A program made the position numbers and the translations under genes. This document shows, piece after piece, positions 1-7,393 of a stretch of 64,000 nucleotides of DNA. The stretch comes from Geodermatophilus sp. DSM 44513 (lineage in GTDB: Bacteria; Actinomycetota; Actinomycetes; Mycobacteriales; Geodermatophilaceae): positions 1,488,001 through 1,552,000 of the forward strand of contig NZ_CP135963.1 in assembly GCF_032460525.1 (NCBI RefSeq). The letters run 5' to 3'. Position 1 is the stretch's first letter. Each line of letters begins with the position of its first letter. The notes under the pieces were generated by a model. That model worked only from the letters and a program-made list of their open reading frames with translations. It did no database searches and was not told the DNA's origin.

Positions 1-1644
1 CGGGTGCTGACCAACAACTCCAAGTGGCTGAGCTTCGCCACCGTCCGCAACGACTGCTGGCACCACGGCAACGTGGTCCTCCTGGGGGACGCGGCGCACA
101 CCGCGCACTTCTCCATCGGGTCGGGCACCAAGCTGGCGATGGAGGACGCCCTGGCGCTGGCGGCCTGCCTGCACGAGAACCCGACCGTGGAGGAGGCCCT
201 GGAGGCCTACCAGGTGGAACGCAAGCCGGTCGTCGAGTCGACCCAGCGGGCGGCGCAGGCCTCCCTGGAGTGGTTCGAGAACATCGGCATGTACGCCGGC
301 CAGGAGCCGGCCCAGTTCTGCTTCAACCTGCTGACCCGCTCGCGCCGGATCACCTTCGAGAACCTGCAGGAGCGGGACCGGGAGTTCGCCTACCGCGTCG
401 AGTCCGCGTTCGCGGAGGAGAACGGGGCGGCGGAGGTGGCGCCGGCGATGTTCCAGCCCGTCGACATCGGCCCGCTGCGACTGCACAACCGCGTCGTCCT
501 CTCGCCGATGGACATGTACAGCGCCCAGGACGGCGTGCCCAACGACTTCCACCTGGTGCACCTGGGCTCCAAGGCCCTCGGCGGTGCTGGGCTGGTCATG
601 ACCGAGATGGTCTGCACCTCACCCGAGGCGCGGATCACGCCCGGCTGCACCGGGTTGTGGAACGACGAGCAGTGCGAGGCCTACCGCCGGATCACGGACT
701 TCGTGCACCAGCGCACCCCGGCCAAGATCGGTCTGCAGCTGGGGCACTCGGGCCGCAAGGGGTCGACCCGGCTGATGTGGGAGGGCATCGACGAACCGCT
801 GCTGGAGAACAACTGGGAGGTCATCAGCCCCTCCCCGTTGCCCTACGGCGAGGGGTCGCACCCCCCGCGCGAGGCCTCCGCGGCCGACCTGGAGGGGGTG
901 GTCGCCGACTTCGTCGCGGCGGCCGAGCGGGGTGTCCGGGCGGGCTTCGACCTCATCGAGCTGCACGCGGCGCACGGCTACCTGCTCTCCTCGTTCCTCT
1001 CGCCCATCTCCAACCAGCGGACCGACGAGTACGGCGGCTCGCTGGGCAACCGGTTGCGCTTCCCGCTCGCCGTCTTCGACGCCGTGCGTGCCGTCGTCCC
1101 CGAGACCATCCCCGTGACCGTCCGCATCTCGGCGCACGACTGGATGCCGGACGGCAACACCGAACACGACGCCGTGGAGATCGCCCGCGCGTTCGTCGAG
1201 CACGGCGCGGCGGCCATCGACGTGTCGTCGGGGCAGGTGGCGAAGGACGAGCAGCCGGTGTTCGGGCGGTCCTACCAGACCCCCTTCGCCGACCGGATCC
1301 GCCAGACCGTCGCCGTGCCCGCCGGGGCGAAGGTCATCGCCGTCGGCGCCATCTCGTCCTACGACGACGTCAACTCGATCCTGCTCGCCGGCCGCGCCGA
1401 CCTCTGCGCGCTGGGGCGCACGCACCTCTACGACCCGCAGTGGACCCTGCACGCCGCGGCCGAGCAGGAGTACCAGGGCCCGGGCGCGCCGTGGCCGGAC
1501 CAGTTCCGCGCCGGCCGACGCAAGCCCCCGACCTCGCGCACGGACAAGGTGCCCCCGCGGCTGGCCCTGCTCCGAGCGGGGAACGCCGACCCGGTCCACC
1601 TGCGGTGGACGCCGCACCGTGACGACGCCGCCCGGCCCGCCTGA
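1..1644 (+). CDS. Bifunctional salicylyl-CoA 5-hydroxylase / old-yellow-enzyme-like oxidoreductase, 5'-truncated by window
   Basis: Reading is open from base 1, so the N-terminal FAD-binding part lies upstream of the window. The first ~140 visible residues are the C-terminal part of a flavoprotein aromatic hydroxylase, with the FAD-binding motif GDAAHT followed by the GSGTKLAMEDALAL helix. From about residue 147 (FQPVDIGPLRLHNRVV) to ~500 it is a complete NADH:flavin oxidoreductase/OYE barrel, including LQLGHSGRKG and a YGGSLGNRLRFPL segment. This two-domain order matches the family annotated as bifunctional salicylyl-CoA 5-hydroxylase/oxidoreductase, which hydroxylates salicylyl-CoA to gentisyl-CoA; the role of the OYE half is not established. 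The 3' end overlaps the thioesterase gene by 26 bases, indicating coupling. The family is clear; the substrate is inferred from it. Confidence 0.85.
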   Translation, partial: RVLTNNSKWLSFATVRNDCWHHGNVVLLGDAAHTAHFSIGSGTKLAMEDALALAACLHENPTVEEALEAYQVERKPVVESTQRAAQASLEWFENIGMYAGQEPAQFCFNLLTRSRRITFENLQERDREFAYRVESAFAEENGAAEVAPAMFQPVDIGPLRLHNRVVLSPMDMYSAQDGVPNDFHLVHLGSKALGGAGLVMTEMVCTSPEARITPGCTGLWNDEQCEAYRRITDFVHQRTPAKIGLQLGHSGRKGSTRLMWEGIDEPLLENNWEVISPSPLPYGEGSHPPREASAADLEGVVADFVAAAERGVRAGFDLIELHAAHGYLLSSFLSPISNQRTDEYGGSLGNRLRFPLAVFDAVRAVVPETIPVTVRISAHDWMPDGNTEHDAVEIARAFVEHGAAAIDVSSGQVAKDEQPVFGRSYQTPFADRIRQTVAVPAGAKVIAVGAISSYDDVNSILLAGRADLCALGRTHLYDPQWTLHAAAEQEYQGPGAPWPDQFRAGRRKPPTSRTDKVPPRLALLRAGNADPVHLRWTPHRDDAARPA

Positions 1645-2086
1645 GGACGGGGCGGTCCGGGGGGTCCACCGCGGTCGAGTGGAGTGGATCGACACCGACG
1701 CCGCGGGGATCCACCACAACACGGCGATCACCCGCTACACCGAGAGCGCCGAGGCGGCGTTGATGCGCTCGCGGGGCCTGCAGCAGGCGTACTTCCCGCG
1801 GGCCCCGCGGGTGCGCTACGAGGTCGACGTCGAGGCACCCCTGCGGGTCGGGCAGGAGCTGACCGCCGTGGTGGACCTGGTACGGATCGGCACGTCGTCG
1901 ATGACGTTCGCCTTCGAGGTCTGGGGCGAGGCGTTCGCCGGCCACCCCCGGCGGCGTGCGGCGGCCGGTCGGTTCGTCACCGTGCACCTCACGGGGGAGC
2001 ACGCCGGCGACGTCCCGGCGCGCAGCAGTCCCTGGCCGGCTGAGTGGGTCGCCGCCCTGCGTCCGGGGGGTCCGGCGGTGGGGTGA
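1619..2086 (+). CDS. Hot-dog acyl-CoA thioesterase (probable gentisyl-CoA thioesterase)
   Basis: A 155-residue protein of the 4-hydroxybenzoyl-CoA thioesterase-like hot-dog family. The N-terminal segment VEWIDTDAAGIHHNTAITRYTE resembles the conserved D-x2-G-x3-(H/N) active-site helix of this family (the Asp-Ala-Ala-Gly-Ile-His stretch near residues 27-32). It starts with a GTG inside the preceding hydroxylase gene and overlaps it by 26 bases, so the two are probably translated together. From this position I infer that it hydrolyses gentisyl-CoA, the product of salicylyl-CoA 5-hydroxylase, releasing gentisate for ring cleavage; no gentisate dioxygenase is visible in the window. The last ~20 residues are GC-rich low-complexity tail. 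Confidence 0.8.
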   Translation: MTTPPGPPEDGAVRGVHRGRVEWIDTDAAGIHHNTAITRYTESAEAALMRSRGLQQAYFPRAPRVRYEVDVEAPLRVGQELTAVVDLVRIGTSSMTFAFEVWGEAFAGHPRRRAAAGRFVTVHLTGEHAGDVPARSSPWPAEWVAALRPGGPAVG

Positions 2087-2215
2087 GGTCGTCGCGTCCC
2101 CCCGCTCCGGCCCGGAGCGACGCCGTCGCATCGGCGTGGCGCCCCCCGGCTCGCGGAGCCGGGTGTGGCGGTCCGCGAGCGGCGCGGCGGTCCTGCGCCC
2201 GGGATCGACGCGGGC

Positions 2216-2261
2216 GCGCCCCGGTCCTCGACGTCCGGGTCGACGTCGGGGACCGGGGCGC
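2216..2261. terminator. Bidirectional hairpin between convergent genes
   Basis: A perfect 12-base inverted repeat, arms GCGCCCCGGTCC at 2216-2227 and its complement at 2250-2261, sits between the stop codons of the thioesterase (+) and the MFS carrier (-). There is no T-tract, as is usual for high-GC actinobacterial terminators. The loop contains a smaller CGAC/GTCG pairing. Confidence 0.65.
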
Positions 2262-2266
2262 TGTGC

Positions 2267-3649
2267 TCACTCGGCGGTGGGCACCAGCCGCTCGCTCGGC
2301 GCCGGGGTGGGCGTCGGGAGCCCGCCACCCCGGGCCGACGGCGCGGTGCGGGACTCCGCCTTGGGCACGACCAGCGTCAGGAGGCTGCCGAACACGGCGA
2401 GCGCGGTCAGCACGTAGAAGATCGAGTTCAGGGCCAGGCCCGAGGCGATGAGCAGGCCACCGATCAGCGGACCGCCGATCCCGCCGAGGCGTCCGAAGCC
2501 GGCGCACCAGGCCACACCGGCGCTGCGGACGTTCGTGCGGTAGTAGGTGGCCACGAAGCCGTAGATGAGGATCTGCGTCCCGCTGGTGCCCAGCCCGACC
2601 ACCGCGACGAACGCCAGCAGCACGCCGAGCGGGAGGCTGACGGTGAGCAGCGCGAGCGCCAGCGCGCCCAGCAGGAAGGAGCCGGCGACGACGTGTTTGG
2701 GCCCGTACCGGTCGGCGAAGCGGGAGGCGACCAGGGCCCCCAGGACGGCGCCACCGTTGAGGACCAGCAGGAAGGCGAGCGACCCGTTGGTGGAGAACCC
2801 GGCCCGCCCCATCAGCTCGGGCAACCAGGTGTTCAGGGCGTACACCAGCAGCAGCCCGGTGGCGCTGAGCAGGCCCAGCAGGACGGTCGGCAGCAGGTAG
2901 GTGCGGCTGGCCAGCCCGGCGAAGCCGGCCCGTTGCGCGGTCACCGACTCCGCGGTCGGCACGTCGGCCGCCCTCGCCTCGCTGATGGCGACCCCGGTCC
3001 GCGCGGCCACCGCCCGGGCCTCGTCGAGCCGGCCCCGGGAGGCCAGCCAGGCCGGTGACTCCGGCATCTTCAGGTAGGCCAGCGGCAGCAGCGTCACCAG
3101 CGGCAGGGCGCCGATGAGGAACATGCCGCGCCAGCCGATCGCGTCGAGCAGCAGGATGGCCAGCAGCGCGGCGAGCAGGCTGCCCAGCGGCACCCCGGAG
3201 TAGGTGATCGCGTTGGCCAGGTTCTTCCGCCCCGCCGGTGCGAACTCGGCCACGAGCGCCCCGGTGGTGGCCACCAGCGCGCCGACCCCGATGCCGGTGA
3301 CGAAGCGCATCAGGCCGAAGACCGCCGTGGTCGTGGCCAGCGCGGTGAGGGCCATGCCGACGGAGAACCACGCGTAGGCGGTGAGCATGACCTTCCGCCG
3401 GCCGATGACGTCCGCGACGCTGCCGGCCAGCAGCGCGCCGACCAGCACACCGACGAGGGCGTAGCTGCCGAGCGCGCCGGCCACGGCCGGCGTCACCTCG
3501 CCGAGCTGGCCCGGGTCGCGCAGGAACAGCGGGACGACGGTGCCGTAGACGACGAGGTCGTAGCCGTCGAAGACCAGGCCGACCGTGGCCAGCGAGACGA
3601 TCCACGTGACCGACCTGCGGCGGAGCGCGTCCTGTCGGGTTGATGCCAC
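2267..3649 (-). CDS. MFS aromatic acid:H+ symporter (AAHS family)
   Basis: A 460-residue major facilitator with about 12 hydrophobic segments. TM1 carries DGYDLVVYGTVVP, the aspartate-containing signature of aromatic acid:H+ symporters (BenK, PcaK and MucK type), and the first cytoplasmic loop has the MFS motif GSVADVIGRRK. I chose the GTG at 3649 because a GAGGAG ribosome site stands seven to eight bases upstream; a longer frame to 3703 lacks one. It is downstream of catC on the same strand (about 170 bases apart), at the end of the cat set, so it most likely imports benzoate, cis,cis-muconate or a related acid for the ben/cat route. The exact substrate cannot be read from sequence. Confidence 0.85.
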   Translation of the reverse strand: MASTRQDALRRRSVTWIVSLATVGLVFDGYDLVVYGTVVPLFLRDPGQLGEVTPAVAGALGSYALVGVLVGALLAGSVADVIGRRKVMLTAYAWFSVGMALTALATTTAVFGLMRFVTGIGVGALVATTGALVAEFAPAGRKNLANAITYSGVPLGSLLAALLAILLLDAIGWRGMFLIGALPLVTLLPLAYLKMPESPAWLASRGRLDEARAVAARTGVAISEARAADVPTAESVTAQRAGFAGLASRTYLLPTVLLGLLSATGLLLVYALNTWLPELMGRAGFSTNGSLAFLLVLNGGAVLGALVASRFADRYGPKHVVAGSFLLGALALALLTVSLPLGVLLAFVAVVGLGTSGTQILIYGFVATYYRTNVRSAGVAWCAGFGRLGGIGGPLIGGLLIASGLALNSIFYVLTALAVFGSLLTLVVPKAESRTAPSARGGGLPTPTPAPSERLVPTAE

Positions 3650-3822
3650 TGCACTTCTCCTCGGGGTGTGGGCGTGCGGCGGCCGCCGCAGGGCAGGGGG
3701 CACCCGGCGAGCGAGGTCGCCACGGGGGATGGGGAGGACCGGCCGGGCGGACGTGCCGGGCGGCCGGGTGGGGCGGGTGGTGCCGGGGACCGGTCGGACG
3801 GTGGGTCAGCGACCGCGGCGGC

Positions 3823-4203
3823 TCAGTGCGCCGGGTCCTGCGCGGTGTCCTGTTGCGCCGGGTCCTGCGCGGTGTCTCCGTGCGCCGGGTCCTGCGCGGT
3901 GTGTCCGTGCGCCGGGTCCTGCGCGATGTCCGACGGGTGGGGCGCCAGCGGGGTCACCGTGATGCTCATGTACGGGAACAGCGGCAGACCCCAGAGGATC
4001 TCGTGCAGCTGCTCGTTGCTGTCGACGGCGAAGACGCTGAGGTTGGCGTACTGGCCGACGCAGCGCCAGATGTGCGGCCAGTGCCCGGAGCGCTGCCACT
4101 GCTGGGAGTAGGCCCTCTCCCGGGCGAGCAGGTCCTCGCGTGCCGCCGGGTCCATGCCCGGCGGCAGCGCGACGTCCATCCGGACCGCGTAGAGCTGGCT
4201 CAC
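3823..4203 (-). CDS. catC: Muconolactone delta-isomerase with a repetitive C-terminal tail
   Basis: Converts (+)-muconolactone to 3-oxoadipate enol-lactone in the catechol branch of the beta-ketoadipate pathway. Residues 1-92 are a normal muconolactone isomerase (YAVRMDVALPPGMD at the start, then HWPHIWRCVGQYANLSVFAV and the terminal LPLFPYMSITVTPLAPHP), the full length of the usual ~90-97 residue enzyme. Residues 93-126 are additional: four copies of a nine-residue unit, consensus TAQDPAHGD, encoded by a 27-base tandem repeat. The GTG start overlaps the catA stop by four bases (GTGA), so it is coupled to catA. The tail is hydrophilic and probably disordered; whether it has any role is unknown. 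Confidence 0.92.
   Translation of the reverse strand: MSQLYAVRMDVALPPGMDPAAREDLLARERAYSQQWQRSGHWPHIWRCVGQYANLSVFAVDSNEQLHEILWGLPLFPYMSITVTPLAPHPSDIAQDPAHGHTAQDPAHGDTAQDPAQQDTAQDPAH
3826..3933. repeat. 27-base tandem repeat, four copies, inside the 3' end of catC
   Basis: Four head-to-tail copies of a 27-base unit with few mismatches begin at 3826, each holding GCGCCGGGTCCTGCGC. The length is a multiple of three and the frame stays open, giving the nine-residue protein repeat at the end of CatC. This is a minisatellite-like expansion that would tolerate copy-number change without frameshift. Confidence 0.9.
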
Positions 4204-5045
4204 GCGGCCGGGTCCAGGGCGAAGTCGTAGGTGACCTCCTCACCCGTCCCCGAGGACGCCGGGGTCGGGCGCAGCACGAGCTCGGGCTTCACCGCCTGGG
4301 CGACGTCGTCCTCGACGTGCTCCCCGCCCTCGAAGTACAGCTGGGTGGTGACCAGCTGCGTGCCGGGGGCGGACACCTTGAGGTGCAGGTGGGCCGGGCG
4401 CCAGGCGTGCCAGCCGGCCGCGGCGATGAGCGCACCGCAGGCCCCGTCGGTCGGGATCTGGTAGGGCGCGGGCCTGACGGTGTGGAACGCGAAGTGCCCG
4501 TCCGGCCCGGTGGTGATGGTGCCGCGCAGGTTCCACTCGGGGATCCCCGGCGCGAACTGCGAGTAGAACCCGTCGTCGTCGGCGTGCCACAGCTCGACCC
4601 GGGCGTCCTCCAGCGGGGCGCCGTCGAGGTCGGTCACGGTGCCCTGGAACAGGAACGGGGTGCCCTTCTCGCCGTCGCGCATCGGCAGGCTGGCCTCGCT
4701 GCGGAACTCCGGCGAGCCCGGGATGTAGTACGGGCCCTCGATGGTGCCGCTGGTGCCCAGCCGGTCGGCGTTGACCACCTCCTCGACCACGTGCTCGAGC
4801 CAGACGTCGAGGAACAGCGGCCACTCGCCGTCCTCGCCGACGCGGATCAGCCACGCCTTGAGGGCGTCGTACTCGGCGTAGTGGACGTGGTGCTTGCGGA
4901 TGACCTCGTGCAGCGCCTGGATCACGTCGGTGGCGATGGCCGAGATGCGGGCCTGGTCGACAGCGCCGGCGCGGACCTCCTTCTGGGAGAAGCGCTCGGT
5001 GGCCGAGCGGCCGGAACCGGCGGCGGTGGGGGTGGGTGCACTCAC
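4200..5045 (-). CDS. catA: Catechol 1,2-dioxygenase
   Basis: Non-haem Fe(III) intradiol dioxygenase that opens catechol to cis,cis-muconate. The 281-residue protein has the N-terminal helical dimerisation region followed by the catalytic sandwich. The expected iron ligands are present: Tyr161 in DGFYSQF, Tyr195 in APYQIPTDG, and His219/His221 in RPAHLHLKV. The GTG start is preceded by AGGAGG about six bases upstream. It lies 51 bases after catB and overlaps catC by four bases, in the order catR-catB-catA-catC. The ligand spacing and GTIEGPYY motif fit catechol rather than hydroxyquinol dioxygenases; a separate hydroxyquinol enzyme lies at 17957. Confidence 0.93.
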   Translation of the reverse strand: MSAPTPTAAGSGRSATERFSQKEVRAGAVDQARISAIATDVIQALHEVIRKHHVHYAEYDALKAWLIRVGEDGEWPLFLDVWLEHVVEEVVNADRLGTSGTIEGPYYIPGSPEFRSEASLPMRDGEKGTPFLFQGTVTDLDGAPLEDARVELWHADDDGFYSQFAPGIPEWNLRGTITTGPDGHFAFHTVRPAPYQIPTDGACGALIAAAGWHAWRPAHLHLKVSAPGTQLVTTQLYFEGGEHVEDDVAQAVKPELVLRPTPASSGTGEEVTYDFALDPAA

Positions 5046-5096
5046 GGGGTCCTCCTGTGTCGGTGCGGTGGGGATGGGGGCGGTGCGGGGCGGGAC

Positions 5097-6200
5097 CTAG
5101 CGGTCCTGGCGGTAGCGGGCGAGCTTGTCGGGGTCGATCTCGACCCCGATCCCGGGGCCGGGACGGACGACGAGCTCGCCGCCGGAGATCCCCAGCGGCT
5201 CGGTGAGCAGGTCGTCGCTCATGTCCAGGAAGTTGGACAGCTCACCGGCCCGTCGCGACGAGCTGCGGTGGGCGGCGCCGAAGGCGACCGTGCAGGCGGT
5301 GCCGAGCTGGCCGTCGATCTGGTTGCCCATGACGACCTCGGCCCCGAGGCCCTCGCACTGGTGCAGGATGCGCTGGGAGGTGCTGAAGCCACTGCGGGCG
5401 GTCTTGATGCTGATCGCGGTCGCCGAGCCGCCGAGCAGCTCGCGGGTCACCTCACCGGGCGTCGTGGCGCTCTCGTCGGCGACGGTCGGTACCGCCGTGC
5501 GGGCCGTGAGCCAACGGCGGCCGAGCACGTCGTCGGCCGGGCAGAGCTCCTCGGCGAGGGTCAGGTCGAGGTCGGCCATGGCCTGCAGCGCACGCGCCGC
5601 CTCCGACGGCGTCCAGCCGCGGTTGCCGTCCACGTAGAGCTCGACGCCCGGACCGAGGGCGGCCCGCAGCGCCCGGCAGGCGCCGACGTCGAGGTCCACC
5701 GGGCGCCGGCCGACCTTCACCTTGAACGTGGTGATGCCGTGCCGGTCGCGGACGCGTTCGGCCTCGGCGACCATCTCGGCGTCGGGCGCGAACCCGACCA
5801 TGTGCGAGACGCGCATCCGGTCGGTCCAGCCGCCCAGGAGCTGGGTCACCGGCAGGTCCAGCGTGCGGCCCAGGGCGTCCCAGACAGCCATGTCGACGGC
5901 CGCCTTCGCCGCCGGGTTGCCCACCGTGCGCTCCGTGCGCGCCCGTGCGGTCTCGCGCTCGAGCAGGGTGAGGCCCGTCAGCGCGGGGGCGAACAGCTGC
6001 TCGACGACTGCGACGATGGAGGCCTGCGTCTCCCCGTAGGTGTACGGCCGCGGCGGGGCCTCGGCGATCCCGACCACGCCGTCGTCGGTGTGCACCCGGA
6101 CCAGCACGTGGTCGGCGACGTGCACCTCCCCGCTGGCGAAGCGCAGCGGCTTGCGGTACGGGATGGCGAACGGGATCGCCTCGACCCGGACGATCTTCAC
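5097..6200 (-). CDS. catB: Muconate cycloisomerase
   Basis: Enolase-superfamily enzyme that cyclises cis,cis-muconate to muconolactone. The 367-residue protein has the catalytic base pair Lys-x-Lys in TFKVKVG, metal ligands in YVDGNRGW, AEELCP and VADES, and the second-face lysine in ISIKTARSGF. The GTG at 6200 is chosen because GGAGGAG lies just upstream and it gives the canonical KIVRVEAIPFAIPYRKPLRF start; it overlaps the catR stop codon by four bases. Position between the regulator and catA makes the catechol assignment firm; chloromuconate activity cannot be excluded from sequence alone. Confidence 0.92.
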   Translation of the reverse strand: MKIVRVEAIPFAIPYRKPLRFASGEVHVADHVLVRVHTDDGVVGIAEAPPRPYTYGETQASIVAVVEQLFAPALTGLTLLERETARARTERTVGNPAAKAAVDMAVWDALGRTLDLPVTQLLGGWTDRMRVSHMVGFAPDAEMVAEAERVRDRHGITTFKVKVGRRPVDLDVGACRALRAALGPGVELYVDGNRGWTPSEAARALQAMADLDLTLAEELCPADDVLGRRWLTARTAVPTVADESATTPGEVTRELLGGSATAISIKTARSGFSTSQRILHQCEGLGAEVVMGNQIDGQLGTACTVAFGAAHRSSSRRAGELSNFLDMSDDLLTEPLGISGGELVVRPGPGIGVEIDPDKLARYRQDR

Positions 6201-7141
6201 AGGGCTCCTCCGTGGGGGACGGCGTCCGGGGTGGACGGACCGGTGAGGGCGGTGTCCGGTGCGATGAACCCGTTGGCCTCCAGCGCGTCCAGCAGCCGGG
6301 CCAGGGCGGGGGAGGGGTCGTCCCGGCGCCAGGCGAGTGCCAGGTCGACGTGCACGTCGTCGGCGACGGGCACGAAGCGCACGCCGTCCACCCGCAGGGC
6401 CAGCACCGACTCGGGCAGCACGGCGACCCCCAGCCCGGCGGCGACCAGGGTGAGCACGATCGAGCTCTCCGCGGCCTGGTGGGTGCGGCGCGGCAGGAAG
6501 CCGGCGGCCAGGCACGCCTGGGTCACCACGGTGTCGACGACGGAGTCGCGGACGCCGTAGACCACGAAGTCCTCGTCGCGCAGCTCAAGGAGCCGCACCG
6601 GCTCCTCGCCGTCGAGCCGGTGGCTGGTCGGGGTGGCGAGGACCAGGCGCTCGCGGGCGATCAGCCGGGACGACGCCCCGGTCCGGCGCAGCGGGGGCCG
6701 GAGCACGGCGAGGTCGATCCGGTCCTCCTCCAGCGCGGTCTCCTGCGCCGGGGTGAGCAGGTCGGGCCGGAACCGCAGCACCAGGCCGGGCACCTCCCGG
6801 GTGGCGATCCGGGCCAGCTGGGGCAGGTGCCGGAAGGCGGCCAGCCCGGTCGCGCCGACCCGGAGCAGCCCGGTGTGCCCGTCACCGACGAGCCGGACCC
6901 GGGCCCGGGCGGCCTCCACCGACTCGAGGACGCGCTCCGCGTCGCGCAGGAGCGCCTCGCCGGCGGGCGTCAGCTCGACCCGCCGCGTCGTCCGGGTGAA
7001 CAGCGTGGCCCCGAGCTGGTGCTCCAGCTGCCGGATGGCCTGGGACAGCGGGGACTGGGCCATGTGCAGCTCGTCGGCCGCCCGCCCGAAGTGCAGGGTG
7101 CGGGCGACGGTGACGAAGTAGTGCAGCTGGCGGATCTCCAT
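6197..7141 (-). CDS. LysR-type regulator of the cat/ben genes
   Basis: A 314-residue LysR protein of the CatR/BenM/CatM type. The winged helix-turn-helix is at residues 1-60 (LHFGRAADELHMAQSPLSQAIRQLE), followed by the two-lobe effector domain (residues ~90-300). The ATG has a strong AGGAGG. Unlike classical divergent CatR, it is the first gene of the operon it presumably controls and overlaps catB by four bases. It faces benA across 252 bases, so one protein could govern both directions. The inducer is likely cis,cis-muconate or benzoate by homology; this is inference. Confidence 0.88.
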   Translation of the reverse strand: MEIRQLHYFVTVARTLHFGRAADELHMAQSPLSQAIRQLEHQLGATLFTRTTRRVELTPAGEALLRDAERVLESVEAARARVRLVGDGHTGLLRVGATGLAAFRHLPQLARIATREVPGLVLRFRPDLLTPAQETALEEDRIDLAVLRPPLRRTGASSRLIARERLVLATPTSHRLDGEEPVRLLELRDEDFVVYGVRDSVVDTVVTQACLAAGFLPRRTHQAAESSIVLTLVAAGLGVAVLPESVLALRVDGVRFVPVADDVHVDLALAWRRDDPSPALARLLDALEANGFIAPDTALTGPSTPDAVPHGGAL

Positions 7142-7393
7142 GCGCCCTCCTCCGTCGGCGTCCCCGGTCCGCCCGGCGCGGTCCCTGGTGTGACGCGGTC
7201 AACGTAGGGGCGGCGGTCGTGTAGGGACAAAGACCGATTCCGGCTCGATCCAGACACCGAGAGTCTCGATGAGCGCCTGGTCAGGACTAGGCAGATGCCC
7301 GACGCGGACGTGACGTGCGCCACCGGACAGTGGTCCCGACGCACCCGCCCGACCGCCTGCTCGACCGACCGCCCACTCGACCGGAGGCCCGCC
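7142..7393. promoter_or_regulatory. Divergent catR/benA control region
   Basis: 252 bases with no gene. On the minus strand TTGTCC (7230-7225) and TACGTT (7206-7201) are spaced by 18 bases, a good promoter for catRBAC, giving a leader of about 50 bases. The palindrome CGAGAGTCTCG (7258-7268) lies about 28 bases upstream of that -35 and between the two transcription units, a plausible LysR site. I see no convincing -35/-10 pair for benA, which fits an activator-dependent promoter. Confidence 0.55.

Noticed and set aside
3826..3933. Tandem repeat considered as a CRISPR array
   Set aside because: The 27-base units are directly adjacent with no unique spacers, lie in frame inside catC, and no cas genes are near.
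7295..7393. An upstream ATG at 7295 as the benA start
   Set aside because: It lacks a ribosome site, adds 33 residues rich in Arg/Thr/Pro not seen in BenA proteins, while the ATG at 7394 follows GGAGG.
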